Below are positions 8,685-20,718 of a stretch of 64,000 nt of DNA, one piece after another. Origin of the DNA: Vicingaceae bacterium (GTDB taxonomy: Bacteria; Bacteroidota; Bacteroidia; Flavobacteriales_E; Vicingaceae). Below the pieces are notes generated by a model that searched no databases, was not told where the DNA came from, and saw only the letters and a list, made by a program, of their open reading frames with translations. How positions within the stretch are numbered: position 1 is the first letter of the stretch; each line of letters begins with the position of its first letter. The stretch is taken from NCBI GenBank assembly GCA_028336925.1, contig JAOKVV010000004.1:43041-107040 (forward strand), written 5' to 3'. Both the position numbers and the translations under genes were made by a program.

Positions 8685-10964
8685 ATGTTCAACCGTTTTC
8701 ATTACATCGCAATCCTTATTTTCTTGCCGCTTTTTAGCTTCGGGCAAAAGGTAGGTGTAGTATTAAGCGGAGGTGGAGCAAGCGGAGCAGCCCATATTGG
8801 AGTACTTAAAGCATTAGAGGAAAACAACATTCCAATAGATTATATCACCGGAACCTCAATAGGAGCATTGGTGGGCGCGTTGTATGCATCAGGAAAAACA
8901 CCTAACGAAATTGAAGCGCTTTTTATATCCGATGATTTTATAAAATGGTCTAATGGGGTTACACTGGAAAAATATACTTTTTTCTATAAGGAAGAAGAAC
9001 CAAGCGCCGAAGTAGTTAATGTTGATTTTAATTTGGATACACTATTCGAAGCCAACCTCCCAGTTAGCTTTATCTCTTCGGTACCAATCGACTTTGGCCT
9101 AATGCAACTATTTGCAGCTCCATCGGCTGCTGCCAACTATAATTTTGATAGCTTAATGATTCCATTTCGGTGCATAGCAGCCGACATAACCAATGGAGCT
9201 GAATATCCATTTTACTCCGGTAATATAGCCACTGCAGTGAGAGCATCGATGGCTTATCCATTTTATTTATCGCCTATCAAGCACAATGGCAGTTTACTCT
9301 TTGATGGAGGGTTGTATAATAACTTTCCATCAGATATCATGTATCATGACTTTATGCCAGATTTCATCATTGGCAGTAATGTTTCTCGCAAGGATCCAAC
9401 ACCGATGGAAGATAATTTAGTGTCGCAAATAAAAAGTATGTTAAGTAAAGAATCAAACTACACTCTTGAATGCGCCGACGGAATTATCATAAAACCTGAA
9501 ATAGAAGAAATAACATTATTAGATTTCGATCAGAACTATAAAGCTATTCAAGAAGGATATAAATCAGCTCTAGCTAGCATCGACTCTATTAAACTTAAAA
9601 TAAAGGATTTTAGAAAACTAGAGGATTTAGATACCAAAAGAAAAGCATTTTTAAACAAGAACAAGGCTCTTAAATTTAGAAATGTCAGTATTTCAGGTAT
9701 TGACGAACAGCAGACTAACTATATCTTTAATAGAGCACTCAGAAAGAAACCTTATTTTGAATTTGATAAATTAGAGCAATCCTATATGCGACTTTTATCA
9801 GACAGAGGGATAAAGTCTATTTACCCCGATACCAAATTTGATACAGCGTCAGGGTATTATGACCTCAATTTGGATATAAAAAAGGAAAAAAGCTTCCAAG
9901 TAGAATTTGGTGGTATTATTGCTGCACGACCCATTAATACAGGATATGTTGGACTTCGGTACAATAGACTAAAAAAAACAAACTTGACATTAAGTGGCAA
10001 CACCTACTTTGGGAAACTACACAGTGCAGCTAAAATTGCAGGCAGAATTGAATTTCCAAACAGGCTTCCAATCTATACGGAAATTAGCTATACAGCAACA
10101 AAGTGGGACTTCTTTAATAGTTCTACCACCTTATTAGAAGATGTAAACCCCTCCTACTTGATTAATAATGAAAATTTTGTTGATCTAAAGTTTGGAACTC
10201 CAATAAGATTTAAAGGAAAATTTGAACTTGGGGCTACCTTATTTGAATTAGAAAATGAATATTACCAAAACAATAGTTTCTTAAGAACAGATACCGCTGA
10301 TATTAACTTATTTCGAGGATTTAGCCCTTACTTTAGTTATAGCAGAAATACATTAAATCAAAAGCAGTTTGCGAACTCAGGCAGCCAATTGGAACTGAAG
10401 GCTAGATGGGTATATGGAGATGAAAAAAATATACCAGGATCCACCTCCTTAGAAACAGAAAGTATTACAAAAAAGAGAGATTGGTTCGAATTGCGATTTA
10501 AATATCAAAATTATTTCTTCAACAAAAATAAATTTAAGTTAGGCGCTCAAATAGAATTTATTTCTACCAACCAACCTTTCTTTGATAACTATACCGCAAC
10601 AGTTTTAATTGCTCCTTCCTTTCAACCATTACCTGAAATGAGCACGCTATTCCAATATCAGTATAGAACTCATTCATACAGTGCTATTGGTCTAAAAACT
10701 ATTTATTCATTTACTAAAAAACTAGATTTAAGAGTAGAAGGGTATATTTTTCAACCCTATCAAGAAGTTATTGATAATTCTAAAAAAGCAGGATATGGCG
10801 AAATTCTGTCTACTCGAGATTTTATTGGGACCATAACAGCTGTCTACAATACCCGAATTGGACCAATCGCGGCATCGTTTAATTATTACGACAGCGCAGT
10901 AAACCAATATAAATTCCTATTGCACTTCGGCTATATATTATTCAACAAGAAAGCCCTAGAGTAA
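8685..10964 (+). CDS. patatin-like phospholipase with C-terminal BamA-type barrel
   Basis: Signal peptide; GVVLSGGGASGAAHIGVLKALEE, GTSIGALVGALYASG, DGGLYNNFP; C-terminal half rich in beta strands. Confidence 0.92.
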   Translation: MFNRFHYIAILIFLPLFSFGQKVGVVLSGGGASGAAHIGVLKALEENNIPIDYITGTSIGALVGALYASGKTPNEIEALFISDDFIKWSNGVTLEKYTFFYKEEEPSAEVVNVDFNLDTLFEANLPVSFISSVPIDFGLMQLFAAPSAAANYNFDSLMIPFRCIAADITNGAEYPFYSGNIATAVRASMAYPFYLSPIKHNGSLLFDGGLYNNFPSDIMYHDFMPDFIIGSNVSRKDPTPMEDNLVSQIKSMLSKESNYTLECADGIIIKPEIEEITLLDFDQNYKAIQEGYKSALASIDSIKLKIKDFRKLEDLDTKRKAFLNKNKALKFRNVSISGIDEQQTNYIFNRALRKKPYFEFDKLEQSYMRLLSDRGIKSIYPDTKFDTASGYYDLNLDIKKEKSFQVEFGGIIAARPINTGYVGLRYNRLKKTNLTLSGNTYFGKLHSAAKIAGRIEFPNRLPIYTEISYTATKWDFFNSSTTLLEDVNPSYLINNENFVDLKFGTPIRFKGKFELGATLFELENEYYQNNSFLRTDTADINLFRGFSPYFSYSRNTLNQKQFANSGSQLELKARWVYGDEKNIPGSTSLETESITKKRDWFELRFKYQNYFFNKNKFKLGAQIEFISTNQPFFDNYTATVLIAPSFQPLPEMSTLFQYQYRTHSYSAIGLKTIYSFTKKLDLRVEGYIFQPYQEVIDNSKKAGYGEILSTRDFIGTITAVYNTRIGPIAASFNYYDSAVNQYKFLLHFGYILFNKKALE

Positions 10965-10980
10965 ATCTCAAAGCTGAATC

Positions 10981-12261
10981 CTATTCATATCGCAACGACT
11001 CTATTGGGTCTAAATCTGCTGCTCTCTTTGCCGGATAAATACCGGCTACCACTCCAACAATTACGCAAAGAATTACTCCTAAAATCATCCAATCCCACGG
11101 AATAATAAAGCCTGCACCAACAAACCCAGCGACAACATTTCCAATAATGATACCCATAACAATCCCTACTGCTCCTCCAATTTGGCAAACAATAATGGCT
11201 TCCACTAAAAACTGCATAAGAATAAACCGACTACTAGCCCCAAGCGCCTTTCGAACCCCAATTTCTTTTGTGCGCTCAGTAACGGTTACTAGCATAATGT
11301 TCATCAATCCGATTGCCGCTCCAAGCAAAGTAATAAAACCAATTATATATGCTGAGAAGCTCACCATTGATAAATTTTCAATCAGCAAACTTGAAACACT
11401 GTCTGATCGTGTCACATCAAAAGACTCTTCTTCCTTAATGTCGTCGCCACGAACCACCCTAAAAGTTCCTTTTGCTTCTCCAATAGCGCCATCTAATTCC
11501 TCGGGAGATTCTACCATTGTGTTAATAAGGTAAGAGGTACTTGCTGAGGAAAAATATTGTCGTGCGTTTTGCAGTGGAATTAGCGCATTTTTATCAGCAC
11601 TGAAACCCATGCTACTCCCTTTCTCTTTTAAGACCCCAACTACTCTATACTTACTAGCACCTATAGAAATAATTTTGTCTATGGCTTCTTCCTTACTACC
11701 AAATAGAGTGGTTCGTATTTCATGACCGATAATTACGGCATGAGCTCCGGAATTGACTTCAGACAAAGAAAAGTTTCTACCCTCAGCTATTTCATAACCT
11801 GAAGTAATGGTATAGTTTTCGTCGCATCCAAAAACGAAAATATTGGGATTCGTTTTTTCCGATTTGTATTTCAACGTTGCTGTAGCAGTAGCCCGAGTGC
11901 TAATAGAAACGGTGGACGGATAAGAAAACTGCTCTTTAAAATCTTTTGCATTCTGAAAGTCGATAATAGGATAAACTTTAGCTCGTTTCCCTCTCTTACC
12001 CATTCTGATATTACTTCCTTCATTCTTTATAGAGAAAGTATTAGACCCCATGCTACTAAAATTACTGCTAATGGAACTTTTTATTGCATCTATTGAGGTA
12101 AGAATCCCGACTAAAGCACATATTCCAATTGCTATAATTAACACAGTAAGAACAGTTCGCAGCAATTGAGTTTTTACTGATTTAAAAGATTCCTTTATAT
12201 TTTCTAAAACGACGTCTTGCATGTCCCAAATGGATTTAATAACAATATTACTAAATATCAA
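10981..12261 (-). CDS. ABC transporter permease, MacB-like
   Basis: VTERTKEIGVRKALGASSRFILMQFLVEAIIVCQIGG, GIYPAKRAADLDPIESLRYE. Confidence 0.93.
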   Translation of the reverse strand: MIFSNIVIKSIWDMQDVVLENIKESFKSVKTQLLRTVLTVLIIAIGICALVGILTSIDAIKSSISSNFSSMGSNTFSIKNEGSNIRMGKRGKRAKVYPIIDFQNAKDFKEQFSYPSTVSISTRATATATLKYKSEKTNPNIFVFGCDENYTITSGYEIAEGRNFSLSEVNSGAHAVIIGHEIRTTLFGSKEEAIDKIISIGASKYRVVGVLKEKGSSMGFSADKNALIPLQNARQYFSSASTSYLINTMVESPEELDGAIGEAKGTFRVVRGDDIKEEESFDVTRSDSVSSLLIENLSMVSFSAYIIGFITLLGAAIGLMNIMLVTVTERTKEIGVRKALGASSRFILMQFLVEAIIVCQIGGAVGIVMGIIIGNVVAGFVGAGFIIPWDWMILGVILCVIVGVVAGIYPAKRAADLDPIESLRYE

Positions 12262-12364
12262 TTCTAGACCTATATTAAATGTGAAGAACGGTTTTAAAAA
12301 TGGTTGAAAATCGTTAAATTCGCAACCTTTAAATTAACTTTAATAACGCATTAACAGAAGAAAC

Positions 12365-14635
12365 ATGGCTTTTGATATAGAAATGATTAAAGCGGTTTAT
12401 GAAGTAATGGGAGAACGCATTGAAGCGGCTCGCAAAATTGTAAACCGTCCATTAACTTTAAGTGAAAAAATTCTTTACAGCCACTTGGACCAAGGTATTC
12501 CAACGGAAGAATTTCAACGTGGAAAATCTTACGTGGACTTCAAACCAGACAGAGTAGCTATGCAAGATGCGACTGCTCAAATGGCTTTGTTGCAGTTTAT
12601 GCAAGCCGGAAAAAAGAAAGTTGCTGTTCCTTCTACGGCTCATGCTGATCACTTAATCCAAGCTAAAATTGGTGCGGATAAAGATTTGCAAGAATCGCTA
12701 AACAAAAACAATGAGGTTTTTAACTTCTTAAGTTCTGTTTGTGAAAAGTATGGTATTGGTTTTTGGAAGCCAGGTTCAGGTATAATTCACCAAGTAGTAT
12801 TGGAAAATTACGCATTCCCTGGTGGAATGATGATTGGAACTGACTCGCACACAGTAAATGCAGGTGGACTAGGAATGGTTGCTGTAGGTGTAGGTGGTGC
12901 TGATGCGGTAGATGTAATGGCCGGTATGCCATGGGAACTAAAGTTTCCAAAATTAATTGGAGTTAAATTAACAGGCCGATTAAACGGATGGACTTCTGCT
13001 AAAGATGTTATCTTAAAGGTAGCAGGAATTCTTACCGTAAAGGGTGGAACAGGTGCTATTGTTGAATATTTTGGGGAAGGTGCTAGAAACCTTTCTTGTA
13101 CAGGAAAAGGAACCATCTGTAACATGGGTGCTGAAATTGGTGCTACGACTTCTACTTTCGGTTATGACGATTCTATGCGTCGATATTTGAAAGCTACTGA
13201 TAGAGCTGATGTAGTCGCTTTAGCTGATGAAGTTGCTGATCATTTGACCGGCGATAACGAAGTGTACGCAAATCCAGAAAAATATTTCGATCAGGTAATC
13301 GAAATCAACTTAGATACATTAAGTCCTCATGTAAACGGACCGTTTACGCCTGACTTAGCTACACCTGTAGCTGAAATGAGAGAAAAAGCAGCTAAGAATG
13401 ATTGGCCAACTGATATTGAGTGGGCTTTGATTGGTTCTTGTACTAACTCTTCCTATGAAGATTTAACGCGTGCAGCGTCTATCGTAGAAGATGCATTTAA
13501 CAAAGGCGTAAAACCAGTTTCTAAATTAGGAATTAACCCAGGATCTGAGCAAGTAAGATTTACAGCTGAGCGAGATGGATTAATGGATACATTTAATAAA
13601 TTTCCTTCAGTAACTATATTTACCAATGCCTGCGGACCATGCATTGGTCAGTGGGACAGAGCAGGAGCTGAAAAAGGAGAAAAGAACTCTATCGTTCACT
13701 CTTTTAACAGAAACTTCTCTAAGCGTGCTGATGGTAATCCAAACACTCATGCTTTTGTAACTTCTCCTGAAATGGTTGCAGCTATTGCCATTAGTGGAAA
13801 TTTAGGATTTAACCCAATTACCGATTCGCTAACGAACACAAAAGGCGAAAAAGTAATGTTGGCTGAGCCAAAGGGAATGGAATTACCTGACTTAGGCTTT
13901 GCAGTAGAAGATAATGGTTACCAAGCTCCTTCAGCAGATGGCAGTGCAGTAGTAATTAATGTAGCACCAGATTCAGACCGCTTACAATTATTAGAGCCTT
14001 TCCCAGCATGGGATGGTAAAAATATTAATGGTGCCAAGCTATTAATCAAAGCTTTTGGAAAATGTACAACTGATCATATTTCTATGGCAGGACCATGGTT
14101 GAGATATAGAGGTCATTTGGATAATATTTCAGACAACTGCTTGATTGGTGCTGTGAATGCATTTGGCAAAGCAACTAATGAAGTAGTAAATCAACTGTCA
14201 GGAGAAAAAGGTGCTGTACCTGCAACTGCTAGAGCTTATAAAGCGGCAGGTGTTCCTTCAATAGTTATTGGAGATCATAACTATGGTGAAGGCTCTTCTA
14301 GGGAGCATGCAGCTATGGAGCCACGTCATTTAGGTGTAGTAGCGGTAATTGTTAAGTCATTTGCTCGTATCCACGAAACCAACTTGAAGAAGCAAGGTAT
14401 GCTCGGATTAACATTTGCGACAGAAGCAGACTACGATAAAATTCAAGAAAACGATACCTTTAACTTTATTGATTTAGCAGATTTTGCTCCTGAAAAGCAA
14501 TTGACTTTAGAGTTAGTTCACGCTGATGGATCAAAAGAACAAATTAAATTAAATCACACCTACAATGCTCAGCAAATAGCATGGTTTAAGGAAGGTTCTG
14601 CATTGAATTTGATTAAAAAACAGAATAATGCTTAA
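12365..14635 (+). CDS. aconitate hydratase (mitochondrial-type)
   Basis: [67 protein letters not shown]. Confidence 0.97.
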   Translation: MAFDIEMIKAVYEVMGERIEAARKIVNRPLTLSEKILYSHLDQGIPTEEFQRGKSYVDFKPDRVAMQDATAQMALLQFMQAGKKKVAVPSTAHADHLIQAKIGADKDLQESLNKNNEVFNFLSSVCEKYGIGFWKPGSGIIHQVVLENYAFPGGMMIGTDSHTVNAGGLGMVAVGVGGADAVDVMAGMPWELKFPKLIGVKLTGRLNGWTSAKDVILKVAGILTVKGGTGAIVEYFGEGARNLSCTGKGTICNMGAEIGATTSTFGYDDSMRRYLKATDRADVVALADEVADHLTGDNEVYANPEKYFDQVIEINLDTLSPHVNGPFTPDLATPVAEMREKAAKNDWPTDIEWALIGSCTNSSYEDLTRAASIVEDAFNKGVKPVSKLGINPGSEQVRFTAERDGLMDTFNKFPSVTIFTNACGPCIGQWDRAGAEKGEKNSIVHSFNRNFSKRADGNPNTHAFVTSPEMVAAIAISGNLGFNPITDSLTNTKGEKVMLAEPKGMELPDLGFAVEDNGYQAPSADGSAVVINVAPDSDRLQLLEPFPAWDGKNINGAKLLIKAFGKCTTDHISMAGPWLRYRGHLDNISDNCLIGAVNAFGKATNEVVNQLSGEKGAVPATARAYKAAGVPSIVIGDHNYGEGSSREHAAMEPRHLGVVAVIVKSFARIHETNLKKQGMLGLTFATEADYDKIQENDTFNFIDLADFAPEKQLTLELVHADGSKEQIKLNHTYNAQQIAWFKEGSALNLIKKQNNA

Positions 14636-14657
14636 TTATTGAGCTAAAATTTTTCTA

Positions 14658-14695
14658 AATCCCCATTTTCATCAAGAGAATGGGGATTTTTTATT
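14658..14695 (+). terminator. intrinsic terminator downstream of aconitase
   Basis: AATCCCCATT...AATGGGGATT perfect 10-bp stem followed by T run. Confidence 0.85.
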
Positions 14696-14768
14696 TGTTA
14701 AGAATGACGAATACGTTATCTTTATGGACTGGTATAATTATTGAAATAACAGATTCAAAAAAGATAAA

Positions 14769-15950
14769 ATGAAGAAAATACTCTACTCCATCGTTTCCTT
14801 AATAACTTTTGGAAGCTTCGCACAAGAAAATTTAGTCCCAAATCCCAGCTTCGAGCAAGTTGATGGAAAGATAAAAGAAGGTGGAAAAATTGAATTAGCA
14901 TACCCATGGGTTTCTGCTACAATAAAACCGGTAGATCTATATAGCGCAAATGCTAAGGCCGATGAGTTTTCAGTTCCCGAGAACGCATACGGAGAAGAAA
15001 AAGCACAAGATGGTAGTAACTATGTAGGAATAAACTTCTATGGTTACCGCGGAAGATCTCCTAAATCCTACCTACAAACTGAACTCAACGGAGAGTTGGT
15101 AGCAGGGAAAACTTATTGCGTAAAGTTTTTTGTTAGCTTTTCAGACCGCTCAAAATATGCTTCTAATAATATTGGAGCACATCTATCAACTGAAGCTATA
15201 AATTCATCTGATGAAGGAGATTTAAATTTTAAGCCTCAAATTATGAAGCTAAGAAACACTCCAGTAATTAAACAATTTGACTGGACTCCAATTTGCGGAA
15301 ATTATACCGCTACCGGAGGAGAAAAATACATTACAATTGGGAACTTCTTTAGTGAAGAAAACACAACTACAGAACGAGTAAAACAATCAAGGGAATTTAC
15401 AGGAGCACAAAAAATGGATGGTTACTATTTTTTAGATAACGTATCTGTAATCGATATGGAAGGACAGCCTGCAAGTACTTGTGTTTGCGAAAAAATTGCC
15501 GGAGGCTCATTAGAGACAGAATTCAAATCATTCTCCACCTCTGAGAAAGATAAGGCATCTAACAAAGGAGATATCATCATCCTAAATTCTGATGGAACAA
15601 AAGGCATCAATCAAGGAAATGAGTCTAGATTGGATGAAAATAGCAGCTTTTCATTACTTGACCAAGAGATAAACTTTGAGGCTAATTCTAAGGAGGCTAC
15701 TGCAGAGCAAGTTGCTACACTAGACCTTATCGTAGATTACTTGAAAAAGAATCCAAATCAAAAAATAAAAGCAATTGGACAAGCTAATAAATCGGAAACG
15801 AGCGCTGAAAATTTAGCTAAAGGAAGAGCCTTTGGAATTAAAAAATATTGCGACACGAAGGGACTAACCGAGAGAGTCGTTTTAGATTTTAAATTACATG
15901 ATGACAACAACCCAAACAATAGAAAGGTTACTTTCGAATTTGTAGATTAA
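14769..15950 (+). CDS. OmpA family protein with N-terminal carbohydrate-binding-like domain
   Basis: Signal peptide (MKKILYSIVSLITFGSFAQ), NLVPNPSFEQVDG domain, C-terminal OmpA-like AEQVATLDLIVDYLKKNPNQKIKAIGQANKSETSAENLAKGRA. Confidence 0.8.
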   Translation: MKKILYSIVSLITFGSFAQENLVPNPSFEQVDGKIKEGGKIELAYPWVSATIKPVDLYSANAKADEFSVPENAYGEEKAQDGSNYVGINFYGYRGRSPKSYLQTELNGELVAGKTYCVKFFVSFSDRSKYASNNIGAHLSTEAINSSDEGDLNFKPQIMKLRNTPVIKQFDWTPICGNYTATGGEKYITIGNFFSEENTTTERVKQSREFTGAQKMDGYYFLDNVSVIDMEGQPASTCVCEKIAGGSLETEFKSFSTSEKDKASNKGDIIILNSDGTKGINQGNESRLDENSSFSLLDQEINFEANSKEATAEQVATLDLIVDYLKKNPNQKIKAIGQANKSETSAENLAKGRAFGIKKYCDTKGLTERVVLDFKLHDDNNPNNRKVTFEFVD

Positions 15951-15970
15951 GACAAAACACAGTATTATTG

Positions 15971-16003
15971 ATGGTTGTAACCAATAGGTTGCAACCATTT
16001 TTT
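15971..16003 (+). terminator. intrinsic terminator downstream of OmpA-family gene
   Basis: ATGGTTGTAACC-aata-GGTTGCAACCAT (one wobble) then TTTTTT. Confidence 0.8.
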
Positions 16004-16014
16004 ATACCCACCTA

Positions 16015-18324
16015 ATGAAATCGACCACTCTCTTCAGTCTATTTTTTCTTCTTTCTCACATGCTCATTTCACAGAATGAGACATTAATAGATATCGATAA
16101 TTTTGACCAACTATTAATGGAGGTAGAACTCCAAGAAGCTATTAATGAAGCTAGAATTGCTAAAAAACTTTCTGAAGTTTTACGAATAGAATCACTAGAT
16201 GCTGCAGCTTTTGACCAAGCCGAATACAATCAGAAAAACAATAAAGAAGGCCACGACCAAGATGATGAGGACCAAAAAGAGGTAACTCAAAGAGTGCGAC
16301 ATTTTGGAGGTATGTTTTATGAAATGGGTGAATTAATTTACACTGCATCAATCGGAATACCTATAAAGGTAAAATCTGGCGCAACGCCGTTAACAATTAG
16401 CAGCTACGAACAGGCAGCTACCATAGCTATTGAGGTCTGGTTAAAAAATGAAAATACAAAAACCATTTTACTTGACAGCAGCTATTATTCATTGGGCGTA
16501 GCAGCTAGTTTCAATACAGAACGCAATGAAATTTCTATCATTTCCATACTAGCATCTCCACCATTTGAGTTAAAAGGAGAAAAAGACCGAGTTGATGAAT
16601 ACGCGTTAAAGGAATACAATAAAACTATTTGTGATGGCTTCGTACGAACAAACTCGTTTCTACCTGAGCTACTTTCAGATAAAATAATTATTGAAGATAA
16701 AACTATCTATTTAATCAATAATGATCGGGAAGTATTAAGTGAAATTTTGAGTGATGGAAGGGATGGCTTTGCAGTAGACTTAATTTCTGCTGAACAGTTT
16801 CATTGCAATGGAGGAAACGGACTATTTCCAAGTAACTTTCATGAGGGACTACTTTTAAGACCTATAAAGGGAGCAACTTTAAACTACAAAACTCCTGAAG
16901 GCGAATACTTAGATCGTATAAAACTAGGCGAATTACCTCAAACCTACTCTACAAAAACAACAAATATAAATTTAATACTGTTTAAGGATGCTGTAGTATG
17001 CAACTACATTCCATTCAATAAAATGGATGCCAAAAATTTACATTGGATAGAACCTGAATGGGAATTAGATATCTCAGAGCAAACAAATGGGCTTATGGTA
17101 GATGTTACCAGTTACCCGACAGAAAACATTTTCGAAATAAAAACCTTCATTGAATCATTAAAAACAAATAATACAAAAAACGTCGATATCAACATTGCAA
17201 GCAGCCCTGTATTAACTGCATCAATTGATTCTATTAAACTTACGCTAAACAAAGCCACCCAAGAAATCGTAGATAAAGTAAAACTAACTTTTATAAATAA
17301 CGAAAATACAATAGCTGACTTTATATCAAACCGAATGATTGCCTTAGAAATCAAAGATTTAAATGAGGATGAAAAATGGCAAGCGATAAGAGAAACAGAC
17401 GACCAGGAACTCATTGAGTTCATAAGAAGGAACCACCATACAACCATAACGGTTACAACAGAAGCCGAGTTGGCTAACTACACATCAGAAGAACTAAAGA
17501 CCAACTACCTAACAGCTTTAGAAAACAATAAACTAAATACAGCAAAAACACTTCAATCTGAGCAAATAAGAAGACTCAAATCGGGCGATGAATCTGCAAA
17601 GTCAGGATTAGCTACAAATAATATAAAGCAAACAAAAGAAAACCTAACCCTTATTTCAAATGCAACAATTACAAGCCTTGAAATTAATTCTGACAATCTT
17701 ATTAATAGAGAAATGGTCCGAAAGACACTATTAGGGCTTTACCTAATTGATAAAACAAATCAAATAATTGCATATAACCTATGTCTTTCCATTTTATACG
17801 CATGGGAATTAGGAAAAAAAGCACCCGTAACCCCAAGTGAATGGGAAGAATACTATAAATCGGCTAGCGCAAATGGGGTAATTGATTCTGAGAAATTGAA
17901 AAAATTAAGCACTAATTTTCATTTATTATCAGCTGATTATTATTACGACAAGGGAAATATTCGAGAAAGGAAAAAGAGTTTGGAATCTGCTTATGCCAAT
18001 ATAATTTCATCGAAAAGCACCCTAAAAGAATCGATCATGTATGCCCAATATTTCATGTTTCAACTTCAAATTAACTGGGCTGCAACGATATTAAAAAAAG
18101 AATTAAAACGAGGCTTTGATCTTGAAGTAGCTGAACAATTAGTAAGTTTAGCTTCCTACCCGTCTTCAGAAATTAGTCCTACTGAAATCAGCGAATTACT
18201 ACATGCTATAAACCTAGCAGATCATGAGAGGTTTTGCAAAATATTTAAAGACCAGAAAGCAAACTACCTATTTTTAAAAGATTCATTAATCAAAGTAGAT
18301 TATTGCCGTGATTGTATAAATTAA
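16015..18324 (+). CDS. large secreted protein of unknown function; possible N-terminal CAP/SCP-like domain
   Basis: Signal peptide; residues about 35-190 resemble CAP spacing (ELQEAINEARIAKKL... WLKNENTKTILLDSSYYSLGVAASF); helical, TPR-like C-terminus. Confidence 0.6.
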   Translation: MKSTTLFSLFFLLSHMLISQNETLIDIDNFDQLLMEVELQEAINEARIAKKLSEVLRIESLDAAAFDQAEYNQKNNKEGHDQDDEDQKEVTQRVRHFGGMFYEMGELIYTASIGIPIKVKSGATPLTISSYEQAATIAIEVWLKNENTKTILLDSSYYSLGVAASFNTERNEISIISILASPPFELKGEKDRVDEYALKEYNKTICDGFVRTNSFLPELLSDKIIIEDKTIYLINNDREVLSEILSDGRDGFAVDLISAEQFHCNGGNGLFPSNFHEGLLLRPIKGATLNYKTPEGEYLDRIKLGELPQTYSTKTTNINLILFKDAVVCNYIPFNKMDAKNLHWIEPEWELDISEQTNGLMVDVTSYPTENIFEIKTFIESLKTNNTKNVDINIASSPVLTASIDSIKLTLNKATQEIVDKVKLTFINNENTIADFISNRMIALEIKDLNEDEKWQAIRETDDQELIEFIRRNHHTTITVTTEAELANYTSEELKTNYLTALENNKLNTAKTLQSEQIRRLKSGDESAKSGLATNNIKQTKENLTLISNATITSLEINSDNLINREMVRKTLLGLYLIDKTNQIIAYNLCLSILYAWELGKKAPVTPSEWEEYYKSASANGVIDSEKLKKLSTNFHLLSADYYYDKGNIRERKKSLESAYANIISSKSTLKESIMYAQYFMFQLQINWAATILKKELKRGFDLEVAEQLVSLASYPSSEISPTEISELLHAINLADHERFCKIFKDQKANYLFLKDSLIKVDYCRDCIN

Positions 18325-18374
18325 TTTTACTTATAGTAGCTATAAATCTATTTCATAAATAGGTGTTAAAAATG

Positions 18375-18382
18375 TAAATTTG
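18375..18382 (+). promoter_or_regulatory. -7 element (TAAATTTG) upstream of isocitrate dehydrogenase
   Basis: Exact TAnnTTTG match about 56 nt upstream of the ATG. Confidence 0.45.
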
Positions 18383-18437
18383 CGCTTTAAACTCTGTTTA
18401 AAGAACAGTCAATTAATTACCAAAGTAAATCATTTCA

Positions 18438-20663
18438 ATGTCACAAAAGATTATCTATACAGAGACTGATGAAGCTCCGGCTTTAGCAACCTACTCATTT
18501 CTTCCTATAATAAAAACATTTACAAAAGCGGCAAACGTTTCAGTAGAAACTAGAGACATTTCTTTAGCAGGCAGGATTTTAGCTGTTTTCCCTGAATACC
18601 TAAAAGCTGAACAAAGAATTGGAGATGCGTTAGCAGAGCTTGGTGAATTGGCAAAAACTCCCGAAGCAAACATTATAAAACTGCCCAACATTAGTGCCTC
18701 GGTTCCTCAATTGATGGCGGCTATCAAAGAACTTCAAGGGCAAGGATATACCATTCCTAACTACCCAAACACTCCATCAACTGAAGAAGAGAAAAAGATA
18801 AAAGCAACTTATGATAAAATCAAAGGAAGTGCTGTAAATCCAGTTTTGCGTGAAGGAAACTCAGATCGACGAGCTCCTAAGGCAGTAAAGGAGTTTGCTA
18901 AAAGAAATCCACACAGAATGGGCGCTTGGTCTAAAGACTCTAAATCACATGTAGCAACCATGGGTAAAAATGACTTTGCTACCAATGAAAAATCAATAAC
19001 GCTTTCACAAGATGATGATGTAAAAATTATTCATGTAGCAAATGATGGAAAAGAAACTGTTTTAAAAGCAAGTACACCAGTTTTAAAGAATGAAATTATT
19101 GACACTACTTTTTTAAGTAAAAAAGCATTAATTGAGTTTTTAGCCGATCAAAAAGCAGATGCAAAAACACAAGGAGTTTTATACTCATTACACATGAAAG
19201 CTACTATGATGAAGGTTTCTGATCCCATTATTTTTGGGCATGCGGTAGAGAGCTTCTTCCCTTCTTTATTTGAAAAGTATAGTGCAGACTTTAAATCAAT
19301 CGGAGCCAATGCAAATGATGGTTTAGGTTCTATCATCAATAAATTAAATCAATTAGACACGTCTAAAAAAGCAGAAATCTTATCTGCAATCGACGTAGAA
19401 ATGAGTAATGGACCAGCAATGGCTATGGTTAATTCTGATAATGGAATTACCAATTTACATGTGCCGAGTGATGTAATTATTGATGCTTCTATGCCTGCTA
19501 TGATTCGAAGCTCAGGGCAAATGTGGAATGCTGCTGGCGAACAACAAGATACTAAGGCAATTATTCCTGATAGCAGTTATGCTAGTATTTATGACGAAAC
19601 GATCCAGTTTTGTAAAGAAAATGGTGCTTTTGACCCTACAACTATGGGAACAGTTCCCAATGTGGGATTAATGGCTCAAAAAGCAGAAGAATATGGCTCA
19701 CATGATAAAACATTTGAAATAGCTTCTGATGGAGTTGTAAAAGTTGTTGCTAAAGATGGTAGTTCTTTACTCGAGCATACCGTTGAAGCCGGAGATATCT
19801 GGAGAATGTGCCAAGTAAAAGATGCACCAATTGAAAATTGGGTAGAACTAGCGGTAAATAGAGCAAGAGCAACTGGATGGCCAACCATTTTTTGGTTAGA
19901 TGAAAATAGAGCACATGATGCTCAAGTGATTTTAAAAGTAAATCAGTACTTAAAAAATCATGACACAACCGGATTGGATATTCAAATAATGTCTCCGGCA
20001 AAAGCCACAAGATATACGCTAGCTCGAGTAAAGAGTGGAGAAAATACCATTTCAGTTACCGGTAACGTTTTAAGAGATTATTTAACTGATTTATTCCCAA
20101 TCTTAGAATTAGGAACTAGTGCTAAGATGTTATCTATCGTTCCATTAATGAATGGCGGTGGTTTATTTGAAACCGGAGCAGGTGGATCAGCACCTAAGCA
20201 CGTAGAGCAATTTTTGGAAGAAAACCACTTAAGATGGGATTCATTAGGTGAATTTTTGGCATTAATTGTTTCATTAGCTCATTTAGCTGAGAATAACAAC
20301 AATAAACAGGCTCAAATTCTAGCAGACTGCTTAGATGAAGCTACAGGTAAATTTTTAATGAATAGTAAATCTCCATCTAGAAAGGTAGGTGAATTAGACA
20401 ACAGAGGAAGCCACTTTTATTTAGCACTATACTGGGCACAGGCATTAGCAAATCAAGCTATTGATGAGGATTTTGCAACAAAATTCACCAACTTAGCTGC
20501 AGAACTTGAAGCAAATGAGGTTAAAATAGTAAGTGAGTTAAATAATGCGCAAGGGGTAGCTATTAACATGGAAGGATATTATCATCCAAACAAAGAATTG
20601 GTAGCAAAAGCAATGCAACCTAGTGCTACATTAAACGCTATATTAGCTAAAGGGATAAATTAA
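18438..20663 (+). CDS. icd: NADP-dependent isocitrate dehydrogenase, monomeric type
   Basis: [73 protein letters not shown]. Confidence 0.97.
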   Translation: MSQKIIYTETDEAPALATYSFLPIIKTFTKAANVSVETRDISLAGRILAVFPEYLKAEQRIGDALAELGELAKTPEANIIKLPNISASVPQLMAAIKELQGQGYTIPNYPNTPSTEEEKKIKATYDKIKGSAVNPVLREGNSDRRAPKAVKEFAKRNPHRMGAWSKDSKSHVATMGKNDFATNEKSITLSQDDDVKIIHVANDGKETVLKASTPVLKNEIIDTTFLSKKALIEFLADQKADAKTQGVLYSLHMKATMMKVSDPIIFGHAVESFFPSLFEKYSADFKSIGANANDGLGSIINKLNQLDTSKKAEILSAIDVEMSNGPAMAMVNSDNGITNLHVPSDVIIDASMPAMIRSSGQMWNAAGEQQDTKAIIPDSSYASIYDETIQFCKENGAFDPTTMGTVPNVGLMAQKAEEYGSHDKTFEIASDGVVKVVAKDGSSLLEHTVEAGDIWRMCQVKDAPIENWVELAVNRARATGWPTIFWLDENRAHDAQVILKVNQYLKNHDTTGLDIQIMSPAKATRYTLARVKSGENTISVTGNVLRDYLTDLFPILELGTSAKMLSIVPLMNGGGLFETGAGGSAPKHVEQFLEENHLRWDSLGEFLALIVSLAHLAENNNNKQAQILADCLDEATGKFLMNSKSPSRKVGELDNRGSHFYLALYWAQALANQAIDEDFATKFTNLAAELEANEVKIVSELNNAQGVAINMEGYYHPNKELVAKAMQPSATLNAILAKGIN

Positions 20664-20683
20664 GAATTAGTTTTATTCATAAG

Positions 20684-20718
20684 AGAGGTTTAGTTTTTTT
20701 ACTAAACCTCTTTTTTTC
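20684..20718 (+). terminator. intrinsic terminator downstream of icd
   Basis: AGAGGTTTAGT-tttttt-ACTAAACCTCT perfect 11-bp stem plus T run. Confidence 0.88.

Noticed and set aside
12808-13125. Antisense ORFs within aconitase (12458-12652, 12720-12950, 12808-13125, 13453-13644)
   Set aside because: Overlap a highly conserved enzyme; Pro/Ser/His-rich antisense translations typical of mirror frames.
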